From Spirochaetota bacterium (GTDB lineage: Bacteria > Spirochaetota > Spirochaetia > SZUA-6): 8,428 nt of DNA. The position numbers were made by a program, and so were the translations under genes. Of the stretch, positions 1 to 6,244 are shown piece after piece. How positions within the stretch are numbered: the first letter of the stretch is position 1; every line of letters begins with the position of its first letter. The notes below the pieces were generated by a model that worked only from the letters and a program-made list of their open reading frames with translations, was not told where the DNA came from and made no database searches. The stretch is taken from positions 1 to 8,428 of the forward strand of contig QNBI01000063.1 of the NCBI GenBank assembly GCA_003641675.1, in the 5' to 3' direction.

Positions 1-1170
1 AATAATTTTTTTTGGGTTTTTTAAGAGGTTGGGAAGCATTTTTTCAAATTCATGTTCGCCCTTATTAAGGGTATGAATAAATCTATGATATTCCGCCTGG
101 ATCTCATCTGTAATAAAATCCTTCTTTTTAAGAAGTTCAGGATAGGTATCCTTATAGAGCTCTATCACCTTTAATACAGGGCCGCTTAAAATATCCGGTT
201 CCGGGTTAAGTTTCCGCCCGTGGCGAATGGATCTCCGTATAAGTCTCCTAAGGATATAACCCTGTCCGAGATTGGAAGGTTTAACCCCCCTTTCATCACC
301 AAGGATAAATACGGATGCCCGTATATGATCAACGATTATCCTTATGGAATGGTCTGTTTCGGGGTCTTTGCCGTAACGTTTTCCTGTAATGTCTTCTATT
401 ATGGAAATGACGGGAGAAAATAGCTCCGTATCATAGACGGATTGTTTCCCCTGGAGCATGGCAGCGGTTCTCTCAAGTCCCATTCCCGTGTCTACTGTTT
501 TTTGTTCAAGAGGCAGATACGAACCGGCTTCCGTTTTATTGTACTGCATAAAAACGTCGTTCCAGATTTCAAAATACTTTCCGCAGGAGCACCCGGGTCT
601 GCATGTATGGGAGCATGGCGGTTTATCTGTGTCGATGAACATCTCGGTATCCGGTCCGCACGGACCTTTTGTTCCTGCTGGACCCCACCAGTTGTCGCTT
701 CGCGGAAGAAAGTATATTCTTTCTTCGGGGATTCCCAAATGTTTCCATACCCTTGCAGTTTCAGTATCCGCAGGGACTTCACTGTCTCCTGCGAAAATCG
801 TTATATGTAATTTATCCGGCGAAAATCCCAGCCACTGTTCCGATGTTAGAAATTCGAAACTATACTCAATTGCTTCTTTCTTGAAATAATCCCCAAGAGA
901 CCAGTTTCCCAGCATTTCGAAAAAGGTGAGATGCGAGGTATCGCCTACGGAATCTATATCTACAGTTCTTATACATTTCTGGTAATCAACAAGACGTTTA
1001 CCGGAGGGGTGGGGTTCGCCCAGAATGTAAGGCACGAGCGGGTGCATGCCGGCTGTTGTAAACAGTACTGTAGGGTCGTTTTCAGGAATTAAGGACTGGC
1101 CTGAAATTTCTGCATGCCCGCGTGATGTAAAAAATTCAATATATTTCCTTCTTAATTCATTGGCTGTCAT
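1..1170 (-). CDS. alaS: Alanyl-tRNA synthetase, 5' part (runs off left edge)
   Basis: Cytoplasmic class II aminoacyl-tRNA synthetase that charges tRNA-Ala with alanine using ATP. The 390 codons present run without a stop from ATG at 1170 to the window edge. They begin MTANELRRKYIEFF, the usual AlaS opening. Visible signatures are FFEMLGNWSLGDYF (from about residue 84), SDNWWGPAGTKGPCGP (from residue 158), the motif 3 sequence GMGLERTAA (near residue 228) and a stretch ending GYILRRLIRRSIRHG in the tRNA-recognition region. A Cys-rich insert at residues 186-196 (CSHTCRPGCSC) precedes GKYFEIWNDVFMQYNK. Any editing domain and C-terminal domain would lie outside the window. Some spirochaetal AlaS proteins are short and lack the C-terminal domain; this cannot be judged here. 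There is no Shine-Dalgarno sequence before the ATG, and a promoter lies immediately upstream (see 1179-1207). Identity is very secure. Confidence 0.97.
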   Translation of the reverse strand, partial: MTANELRRKYIEFFTSRGHAEISGQSLIPENDPTVLFTTAGMHPLVPYILGEPHPSGKRLVDYQKCIRTVDIDSVGDTSHLTFFEMLGNWSLGDYFKKEAIEYSFEFLTSEQWLGFSPDKLHITIFAGDSEVPADTETARVWKHLGIPEERIYFLPRSDNWWGPAGTKGPCGPDTEMFIDTDKPPCSHTCRPGCSCGKYFEIWNDVFMQYNKTEAGSYLPLEQKTVDTGMGLERTAAMLQGKQSVYDTELFSPVISIIEDITGKRYGKDPETDHSIRIIVDHIRASVFILGDERGVKPSNLGQGYILRRLIRRSIRHGRKLNPEPDILSGPVLKVIELYKDTYPELLKKKDFITDEIQAEYHRFIHTLNKGEHEFEKMLPNLLKNPKKII

Positions 1171-1178
1171 GGGTATGA

Positions 1179-1207
1179 ATATTATGTACGGAGCCGAGTT
1201 ATGTCAA
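1179..1207 (-). promoter_or_regulatory. Sigma-70 promoter of alaS, predicted to give a leaderless mRNA
   Basis: On the minus strand a perfect -35 TTGACA (1207-1202) is separated by exactly 17 bases from a -10 TAATAT (1184-1179). Only 8 bases (TCATACCC) lie between the -10 and the alaS ATG, so transcription should start at or within a couple of bases of the start codon. The lack of any Shine-Dalgarno sequence before that ATG fits. The boxes are read directly; the start point is inferred from normal -10 to +1 spacing. Confidence 0.7.
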
Positions 1208-1240
1208 CACAAAGATTTAGGCGAAAAGTCATTCCTGTAC

Positions 1241-1259
1241 CTGCAGAGTATATCTGCAG
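1241..1259. repeat. Short perfect inverted repeat downstream of the TM2 gene
   Basis: CTGCAGA (1241-1247) and TCTGCAG (1253-1259) form a 7-bp perfect stem around a 5-base loop. It lies 14 bases past the stop codon of the TM2-domain gene and upstream of the alaS promoter. Neither strand has a T-run directly after the stem, so a standard intrinsic terminator is unlikely. It could be a weak RNA hairpin or a protein-binding site; the role is unknown. Confidence 0.4.
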
Positions 1260-1273
1260 ACCGTATAGATAGC

Positions 1274-1798
1274 CTAAAAATCTTCCAGCTCGTTTTTCTT
1301 ATCCTCTGTTAAAAATTCTGGAAAAACGTAGACGAGCATACCTGTTTTCTTTACGCGCAATTCTGCATAGCCCTGTTTAACCAGTTTTTCAAGGTAGGAT
1401 TTTGCATCTTCTATGGTAACATCTGCCTGCAATGCAACTTCGCCCGGGGACACTATGCCGCCATCCCGCTTTGCGGTTTTTAGAATAACCCTTTCCATAG
1501 AATCTTTAGTCCTGTTCTGGAAAAAGCTCCCTATCCCAGGTCCTCCTGCTGAATTAAAGCCCTGTCTCTGACTGCTGTAGTTCCCGAACATTGCATCTCG
1601 GTACTGCTCCTGCAAATTTGCTTCACGGACCATAGTCGGGATGTAGAAAAGGTCAAATAATGCGCCCAATCCGAACAACCCGCCTGTAAAGAGATATAAA
1701 AGCCATGTTCCATATCTTCCAAGGTAGAACCTGTGAAATCCTAAAGCGCCGAAACCGGAAATAAGCCACAGCAAATATGCAATACCTGTAGAATACAA
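1274..1798 (-). CDS. TM2-domain membrane protein with C-terminal winged-helix-like region
   Basis: Protein of 174 residues and unknown function. Residues 5-55 form a TM2 domain: a hydrophobic helix, then GALGFHRFYLGRYGTWLLYLF with the family hallmark G-x-HRFYLG, a glycine-rich second membrane helix, and a charged end (LFDLFYIPTMVREAN). A polar Gly/Ser/Gln-rich linker covers about residues 65-98. Residues 100-165 (from SMERVILKTAKRDGG) alternate predicted helices with a final beta pair (YAELRVKKTGMLVYVF), which looks like a winged-helix fold. The start is a TTG, chosen because GAGGAG sits 5 bases upstream and the TM2 domain begins directly after it; no in-frame ATG is better. The gene points the same way as alaS, 103 bases ahead of it, and diverges from the sugar operon. 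Family assignment is firm; function and any DNA binding are not. Confidence 0.85.
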   Translation of the reverse strand: MYSTGIAYLLWLISGFGALGFHRFYLGRYGTWLLYLFTGGLFGLGALFDLFYIPTMVREANLQEQYRDAMFGNYSSQRQGFNSAGGPGIGSFFQNRTKDSMERVILKTAKRDGGIVSPGEVALQADVTIEDAKSYLEKLVKQGYAELRVKKTGMLVYVFPEFLTEDKKNELEDF

Positions 1799-1803
1799 AT
1801 ATA

Positions 1804-1809
1804 CTCCTC
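1804..1809 (-). promoter_or_regulatory. Shine-Dalgarno site that fixes the TTG start of the TM2 gene
   Basis: GAGGAG on the minus strand, 5 bases from the TTG at 1798-1796. It is the only strong ribosome-binding match in this region and supports the non-ATG start. Confidence 0.75.
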
Positions 1810-1862
1810 GTTTTCTTCTAAAATACTCTATTTTCGGTTCTTAGAAAAGGGTTTTATTTATG

Positions 1863-1882
1863 AAAAAAAATAATATTTTTTA
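1863..1882 (+). promoter_or_regulatory. AT-only UP-like element upstream of the sugar operon promoter
   Basis: An unbroken A/T stretch, an A8 run followed by TAATAT and a T-run, ends exactly at the -35 hexamer. Its position and A-tract/T-tract form fit an UP element, which binds the RNA polymerase alpha subunit C-terminal domain. It may also belong to the divergent TM2 gene, for which I found no convincing promoter hexamers. Confidence 0.45.
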
Positions 1883-1910
1883 TTGACAACTGTAATTGTA
1901 AGGGTATAAT
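1883..1910 (+). promoter_or_regulatory. Consensus sigma-70 promoter of the sugar operon
   Basis: -35 TTGACA (1883-1888) and -10 TATAAT (1905-1910) are both perfect consensus, with a 16-base spacer. Transcription should start near 1917, giving a leader of about 47 bases before the binding-protein ATG. A promoter this strong would normally need repression, and candidate operator repeats overlap the predicted start. Confidence 0.85.
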
Positions 1911-1911
1911 G

Positions 1912-1941
1912 TTAGTAACGCGTATTAATAGCGCGAATAAA
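1912..1941 (+). promoter_or_regulatory. Tandem overlapping direct repeat, candidate operator sites
   Basis: Two 17-base copies, 1912-1928 and 1925-1941, agree at 13 of 17 positions and fit TTARTARCGCGWATWAA. They share the four bases TTAA at 1925-1928, so the period is 13 bases. Each has a CGCG core flanked by AT-rich arms that are partly inverted (TTAgTA ... TAtTAA in the first copy). The block begins one base past the -10 hexamer, where a bound repressor would block initiation. LacI-family operators often carry a CG-containing centre, so the regulator at 5205-6230 is the natural candidate. The repeat is seen; operator function is inferred. Confidence 0.5.
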
Positions 1942-1952
1942 TTAATCATTTT

Positions 1953-1961
1953 AGGAGGAGG
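1953..1961 (+). promoter_or_regulatory. Strong Shine-Dalgarno of the binding-protein gene
   Basis: AGGAGGAGG ends two bases before the ATG at 1964, so its first AGGAGG has a 5-base spacing. It is the strongest ribosome-binding site in the operon and agrees with the high output expected for a periplasmic binding protein. Confidence 0.85.
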
Positions 1962-1963
1962 AA

Positions 1964-3259
1964 ATGAAAAAGACTCTTATTCTGCTTTTTGCATTTCTGT
2001 TTGCCTTTGCAGCAGTTTTTGCAGGAGGAAAACAGGAAGCTTCCAAAAGCGGTGGGAAGATCGGAGGTACTGTATCTGTTCTTACGGTATGGGGTGGCAG
2101 CGAACTTGAAATTTTCAACAAAATGATAAAACCTTTCGAAGAAAAAACCGGAATTAAAGTTGAACATCAGGGAACAAGGGATATTTCCGCGGTTCTCACG
2201 ACTCGTATTAAAGCGGGAAACCCGCCGGATATTGCAGGGCTTCCTGGGCCTGGCCAGATGATTCAGTTTGCAAAAGAGGGTAAACTCGTTGATCTTGGAA
2301 AATTCCTTAATATGGCAAGAATGAAGAAAGACTATGCGGAAAGCTGGATCGACCTTGGTTCCGTAAATGGGAAATTAGTTGGGATTTTCTTAAAAGCCGC
2401 AGTAAAAGGCCCAATCTGGTATAACCCGAAAGCTATAAAAGCTGCAGGAATTACCCTGCCTAAGACATGGGATGAATTAATGGCAGTGTCCGAAAAACTC
2501 GCCTCACAGGGAAAAACGCCCTGGTCTATCGGCCTTGAAAGCGGTGCGGCAAGTGGATGGGCCGGGACAGACTGGCTGGAAGATATTGTGCTACGAACGG
2601 CCGGGCCTCAAAAGTATATGGACTGGTATAAGGGAAAACTTGCATGGACATCCCCGGAAATAAAAAAGGCGTGGCAGATGTGGGGGAAAATAGTTGCTAA
2701 TGATAAAATGGTTTATGGGGGGAGACAATATGTACTGTCGACAAATTTCGGTCAGGCAGCAGGACCGCTCTTTGAAAATCCGCCGAAAGCGTATTTCCAT
2801 CATCAGGCAACCTTTATTCAGAGTTTTATTTTAAAGCAGTTTCCGAACCTTAAACCTGTAGAGGATTTTGATTTCTTCGGGTTCCCTGAGATTAACCCCA
2901 AATATGGTAAGGCTGTCGAAGCGGCAGGGGATCTATTCGGAATGTTTAACGATACCCCCCAGGCGAGGGCATTAATGGAATATCTAACAACAGCAGAGGC
3001 ACAGAGCTACTGGGTAAAAGCATCCAACGGGATATCTCCGAACCGAAGTGTTCCATTATCCGATTATCCCGACCCGCTTACAAAGAATGCAGCAGAAATA
3101 TTAACCGGTGCAGATATAGTTGCATTTGATGCATCTGATATGATGCCCTCTGCAATGAATCAGGCTTTCTGGTCTGCTGTAATGAGTTATGTACAGAATC
3201 CTTCCAAACTGGACAGTATTCTCGAAGGGCTGGAAAAAGTCAGAAAAACAGCTTATTAG
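1964..3259 (+). CDS. Periplasmic alpha-glucoside/trehalose-type ABC transporter substrate-binding protein (AglE-like)
   Basis: Extracellular solute-binding protein of 431 residues, the normal size for carbohydrate family 1 binding proteins. It should capture an oligosaccharide in the periplasm and deliver it to the permease pair encoded next. The first 20 residues are a signal peptide: MKKT, a hydrophobic core, then VFA before GGKQEAS. There is no cysteine at the cleavage site, so it looks like a soluble, signal peptidase I product and not a lipoprotein, which suits a diderm. The mature part opens with GTVSVLTVWGGSELEIFNKM and has typical binding-protein features: IKAGNPPDIAGLPGPGQM, GIFLKAAVKGPIWYNP, LPKTWDEL, and SGWAGTDWLEDIVLRTAG with YFHHQATFI, which resemble AglE-type alpha-glucoside binders. 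It ends in tandem in-frame stops, TAG then TAA. Trehalose as substrate is inferred from treT in the operon; maltose or sucrose remain possible. Confidence 0.88.
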   Translation: MKKTLILLFAFLFAFAAVFAGGKQEASKSGGKIGGTVSVLTVWGGSELEIFNKMIKPFEEKTGIKVEHQGTRDISAVLTTRIKAGNPPDIAGLPGPGQMIQFAKEGKLVDLGKFLNMARMKKDYAESWIDLGSVNGKLVGIFLKAAVKGPIWYNPKAIKAAGITLPKTWDELMAVSEKLASQGKTPWSIGLESGAASGWAGTDWLEDIVLRTAGPQKYMDWYKGKLAWTSPEIKKAWQMWGKIVANDKMVYGGRQYVLSTNFGQAAGPLFENPPKAYFHHQATFIQSFILKQFPNLKPVEDFDFFGFPEINPKYGKAVEAAGDLFGMFNDTPQARALMEYLTTAEAQSYWVKASNGISPNRSVPLSDYPDPLTKNAAEILTGADIVAFDASDMMPSAMNQAFWSAVMSYVQNPSKLDSILEGLEKVRKTAY

Positions 3260-3274
3260 TAACTAGACGGAAAT

Positions 3275-3310
3275 AAGGCGGGGACAAACGGTTTCTTTTC
3301 CCCGCCTTTT
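3275..3310 (+). terminator. Intra-operon hairpin terminator after the binding-protein gene
   Basis: AAGGCGGGGA (3275-3284) pairs perfectly with TCCCCGCCTT (3299-3308), a GC-rich 10-bp stem with a 14-base loop, and T's run through 3310. The T-tract is short (four) and is followed by CCC, so termination is probably partial. I see no promoter in the 30 bases between it and the first permease gene. The permease genes are therefore probably reached by read-through, leaving excess mRNA for the binding protein. It may also protect the upstream mRNA's 3' end. Confidence 0.85.
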
Positions 3311-3340
3311 CCCGACCAATTTATTTAAAAAGGTATAAGT

Positions 3341-4315
3341 ATGAGTATAAAAACATTATTACTGGCTGTGGGCGCAGTTGTGGGAGTCCCGGCAGTGCTT
3401 ATAGCTTATGTAAGGTTAGGCGAGGGGCTTATAGGGAAAATTAAGGGGAAAAAACAGTTAAATGTGAGGCCCTGGCTGTGGCTTTTTCCTGCTTTTATCT
3501 TACTTATTGTCTTTCTTATATACCCGGTTGTTAATACGTTTATTTTAAGTTTTAAAAACGCGTCTTCCTCTTCTTTTGTAGGTTTAAAGAACTATATTTT
3601 TATATTTACAAACCATGACATGCTAATAGCATTAAAGAATAACCTGTTATGGCTGGTATTTGTAACTCTCCTGACAATAACGCTTGGGCTTTTAATAGCC
3701 GTACTAACAGACAGGATAAAGTATGAGGCAGTGGCAAAGGCCTTTATCTTTCTTCCAATGGCTATATCTGCTGTTGCGGCAGGTGTTATATGGAAGTTTA
3801 TGTATGAGTTTAAACCAAAGGGTACCGAGCAGATAGGAACCGTTAATGCATTTTTTACGGCAGTGGTTCCGAATTTTGAACCAAAGGCATGGCTTTTTAA
3901 TCCGCCTATTAATACGTATGCTCTAATGATTGTATATATATGGATGTGGACAGGATTTTGTATGGTAATTCTCTCTGCAGGTTTAAAGGGTATTCCGAAT
4001 TCGCTTTTAGAAGCTGCCAGGATAGATGGAGCCAATGAGTGGAAAATATTCTGGAAAATAATAATACCTACTATGAGTTCCACAATAATTGTTGTTGCAA
4101 CAACTATGGTTATTAATGTACTAAAAGTATTTGATATAGTTTATGTAATGACAAACGGAACTCTCGGGACAGAAGTTATTGCCAATAGAATGTATAAAGA
4201 AATGTTTAATTTCCATGATTTTGGAAAGGCGAGTGCAATAGCAGTGGTGCTCCTGCTGGCAATAATACCGGTGATGCTCGTTAATATAAAACGATTCGGC
4301 CAGAGAAGGGGGTAA
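3341..4315 (+). CDS. Sugar ABC transporter permease, MalF/AglF type
   Basis: Inner-membrane subunit of 324 residues of a carbohydrate importer (CUT1-like, binding-protein-dependent transport inner membrane component). An extra N-terminal hydrophobic helix (about residues 4-26) and a short basic linker precede the core. The core helices lie at about 45-70, 88-117, 125-150, 195-219, 240-263 and 288-312. A periplasmic loop between helices carries KPKGTEQIG and PKAWLFNPPINT, as in AglF-like proteins. The cytoplasmic EAA loop that docks the ATPase is intact: EAARIDGANEWKIFWKIIIP from residue 224. ATG at 3341 is preceded by AAGG with a 7-base gap. The gene follows the operon terminator and ends 3 bases before the second permease gene. 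Family is secure; substrate is inferred from the operon. Confidence 0.92.
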   Translation: MSIKTLLLAVGAVVGVPAVLIAYVRLGEGLIGKIKGKKQLNVRPWLWLFPAFILLIVFLIYPVVNTFILSFKNASSSSFVGLKNYIFIFTNHDMLIALKNNLLWLVFVTLLTITLGLLIAVLTDRIKYEAVAKAFIFLPMAISAVAAGVIWKFMYEFKPKGTEQIGTVNAFFTAVVPNFEPKAWLFNPPINTYALMIVYIWMWTGFCMVILSAGLKGIPNSLLEAARIDGANEWKIFWKIIIPTMSSTIIVVATTMVINVLKVFDIVYVMTNGTLGTEVIANRMYKEMFNFHDFGKASAIAVVLLLAIIPVMLVNIKRFGQRRG

Positions 4316-4318
4316 GCC

Positions 4319-5188
4319 ATGAATACTGCAGGTGCAAAACACAATATTTTGGTAAAAATAGTAAGCAGGGGGCCTTTGAACCTTATAATTCTCTTAATAT
4401 GCGCTGCATGGCTTATTCCCTCTTTCGGTCTCTTTGTAAGTTCCTTTAGGCCTGCTCATCTTATACTTTCTACCGGATGGTGGAAAGCCTTTAAGAGCCC
4501 CTTTGCATTTACACTTGAAAATTACAGTAAAGTTTTATCAACAGCTAATATGGGGCGGAGTTTTATTAACAGTCTTTTAATATCTATTCCGGCCACTGTC
4601 ATGCCAATACTTATAGCGGCATTTGCAGCTTATGCTTTCGCCTGGATGCATTTCCCCGGGCGCGATTTCCTGTTTCTGTTAGTTGTAGGACTTCTCGTTG
4701 TGCCTATCCAGATGACCTTAATACCTGTTCTTATGCTTTTTAATAAGCTGCACCTAACCGGTACTTTTCTTGGTATATGGATAGCTCATACCGGCTATGG
4801 GCTGCCCTTTGCTGTGTATCTTTTAAGGAATTTTATAGGCGAGCTGCCCGAGGAGATGTTTGAGTCGGCACATCTTGACGGTGCATCTCATTATACTGTA
4901 TTTTTTAAGCTCGTCCTGCCTACTTCCGTGCCTGCACTTTCGTCTCTTGCGATATTTCAGTTTATGTGGGTGTGGAACGACCTTCTTGTAGCTTTGATAT
5001 TTTTAGGCGGTAATCCTTCGGTGGCACCCATGCCGCTGACAATAAGCAATCTGGTTAATTCATACGGCGGGGGATGGGAATACCTTACATCCGCTGCATT
5101 TATATCGATGTTGCTCCCGATTGTAATATTTTTCAGCCTGCAGAAATACTTTGTACGGGGGATATTAGCAGGATCGGTAAAGGGATAG
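4319..5188 (+). CDS. Sugar ABC transporter permease, MalG/AglG type
   Basis: Second inner-membrane permease subunit, 289 residues, the usual size for the MalG family, which pairs with the preceding MalF-type subunit. Six hydrophobic helices lie at about 21-43, 84-110, 115-140, 147-172, 200-224 and 256-278. The ATPase-docking loop reads ESAHLDGASHYTVFFKLVLP from residue 182, with Ser replacing the middle residue of EAA, a tolerated variant. The C-terminus FVRGILAGSVKG is the characteristic end of this family. ATG at 4319 lies 3 bases after the upstream stop, with AGAAGGGGG as ribosome-binding site, so the two permeases are translationally linked. No ATP-binding (MalK/UgpC/MsiK-type) subunit follows, so the ATPase must come from another locus. 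Confidence 0.93.
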   Translation: MNTAGAKHNILVKIVSRGPLNLIILLICAAWLIPSFGLFVSSFRPAHLILSTGWWKAFKSPFAFTLENYSKVLSTANMGRSFINSLLISIPATVMPILIAAFAAYAFAWMHFPGRDFLFLLVVGLLVVPIQMTLIPVLMLFNKLHLTGTFLGIWIAHTGYGLPFAVYLLRNFIGELPEEMFESAHLDGASHYTVFFKLVLPTSVPALSSLAIFQFMWVWNDLLVALIFLGGNPSVAPMPLTISNLVNSYGGGWEYLTSAAFISMLLPIVIFFSLQKYFVRGILAGSVKG

Positions 5189-5204
5189 AAAAAAGGATTA
5201 AGTA

Positions 5205-6230
5205 ATGAAGCAGAAAAAAATATCTGCGGTTGATGTTGCAGCAAGAGCAGGAGTTTCAAGAACAACAGTCTCCTTTGTAATTAATAATTCGCCCGGTAAA
5301 ATGATTTCCGAGGAGACCAGGCAGAGAGTGTTAAAGGCTGCAAAAGAACTCGGATATGAGCCCAACGAATATGCAAGAGGACTGGTACAGATACGTCATA
5401 ATTCTATCGGGGTTTTTATATGTCATACTCAGTCGATTTTTTCAGATGCATATATACCAAAAGTTATAGAGGGAGTTGCGCAGACACTTAATAAATTCAG
5501 GTTTCAGCTAATTCTGCAGCCCCTTAGGTTGGAACAGTCCGATTATCTTAAAATTGCAAAAAAGGATAATCTGGACGGTGTAATATTCATTAATGTTCAT
5601 GATGAAAGTACTGACTTTAAGTAACTTGCTGATTCTGAATTTCCTTTTGTAATTATAGGAACTGTTAAAAATAAGGAAGTTATCCAGGTGGATATTGACA
5701 ATAGAAAATCTGCAAAGGAAGTTGTGACATACCTGTTGAAATTGGGCCATAGGAAAATAGGAATGATAGCGCATGCTTCTGTTGTTTATAATGCTTCCTT
5801 TTCCCGTGTAGAAGGCTATAAAGAGGCCATGCGGGATGCAGAGGCAACTGTTAGCGAAGAATGGATTAGGGTAGCTGATTTTTCGGAAGAGAGTGGTTAC
5901 AGGGCTATGAAAGAGCTGTTAAGACTTAGAGATCCTGTAACAGCTGTATTCGCTGGAAATGATGTTATTGCATACGGAGCTATAAAAGCGATTCAGGATG
6001 CAGGGCTTAATATTCCAGACGACATATCTGTTGTAGGTTTTGATGATGACTACCTTTCAAGATATCTAAACCCTCCTCTCACAACAATTACTCTGCCTGC
6101 CTCAGGATTAGGGTCTCAGGCGGCTAAACTGCTTATAGATATTATTTCAGGCGAAAAAATTCTGGAACCTAAAAGAGTTATACTTCCGACACTTTTTTCT
6201 ATTCGAAAATCCTGCAGAGAGATCATTTAA
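5205..6230 (+). pseudogene. LacI-family transcriptional regulator interrupted by an in-frame TAA
   Basis: Likely local regulator of the sugar operon. Read through the TAA at 5622-5624 (codon 140), the frame gives 341 positions, the standard LacI-family length, with no frameshift. Residues 1-50 are the helix-turn-helix (ISAVDVAARAGVSRTTVSFVIN), followed by hinge YEPNEYARGL. The periplasmic-binding-protein-like core starts at SIGVFICHTQSIFSDAY and DGVIFIN. After the stop it continues in register with LADSEFPFVIIG, LGHRKIGMIAH, SRVEGYKEAM, TAVFAGNDVIAYGAI, DISVVGFDDDYLSRYLNPPLTTI and GSQAAKLL. Both halves are well conserved, so the stop looks recent or is a sequencing error. As read, the product is a 139-residue fragment with the DNA-binding domain but little of the dimerization and sugar-binding core. 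ATG at 5205 follows AAAGGA with good spacing, 16 bases after the permease gene. TAA ends other genes here, so recoding is unlikely. Confidence 0.88.
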
Positions 6231-6244
6231 TTAACGGAGAGACC

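Noticed and set aside
492..782. Minus-strand open frame of 96 codons in another frame of alaS
   Set aside because: It overlaps the AlaS catalytic core coded on the same strand in a different frame; it is a shadow frame.
442..889. Overlapping plus-strand open frames of 122-143 codons
   Set aside because: They lie antisense to alaS, whose conserved motifs occupy the minus-strand frame, and they have no recognisable domain or good ribosome-binding site.
1799..1900. Promoter for the TM2 gene on the minus strand
   Set aside because: TATTAT- and TATTTT-like -10 candidates exist in the AT-rich stretch, but none has a recognisable -35 at proper spacing, so no specific site is called.
3592..4083. 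Minus-strand 163-codon open frame
   Set aside because: It is antisense to the conserved first permease gene, and its composition follows from the permease codons.
5622..5624. TAA in the regulator as a reassigned or read-through sense codon
   Set aside because: TAA ends other genes in the window (first permease, treT, asnS), and no stimulatory context or structure is evident nearby. A nonsense mutation or sequencing error is simpler.
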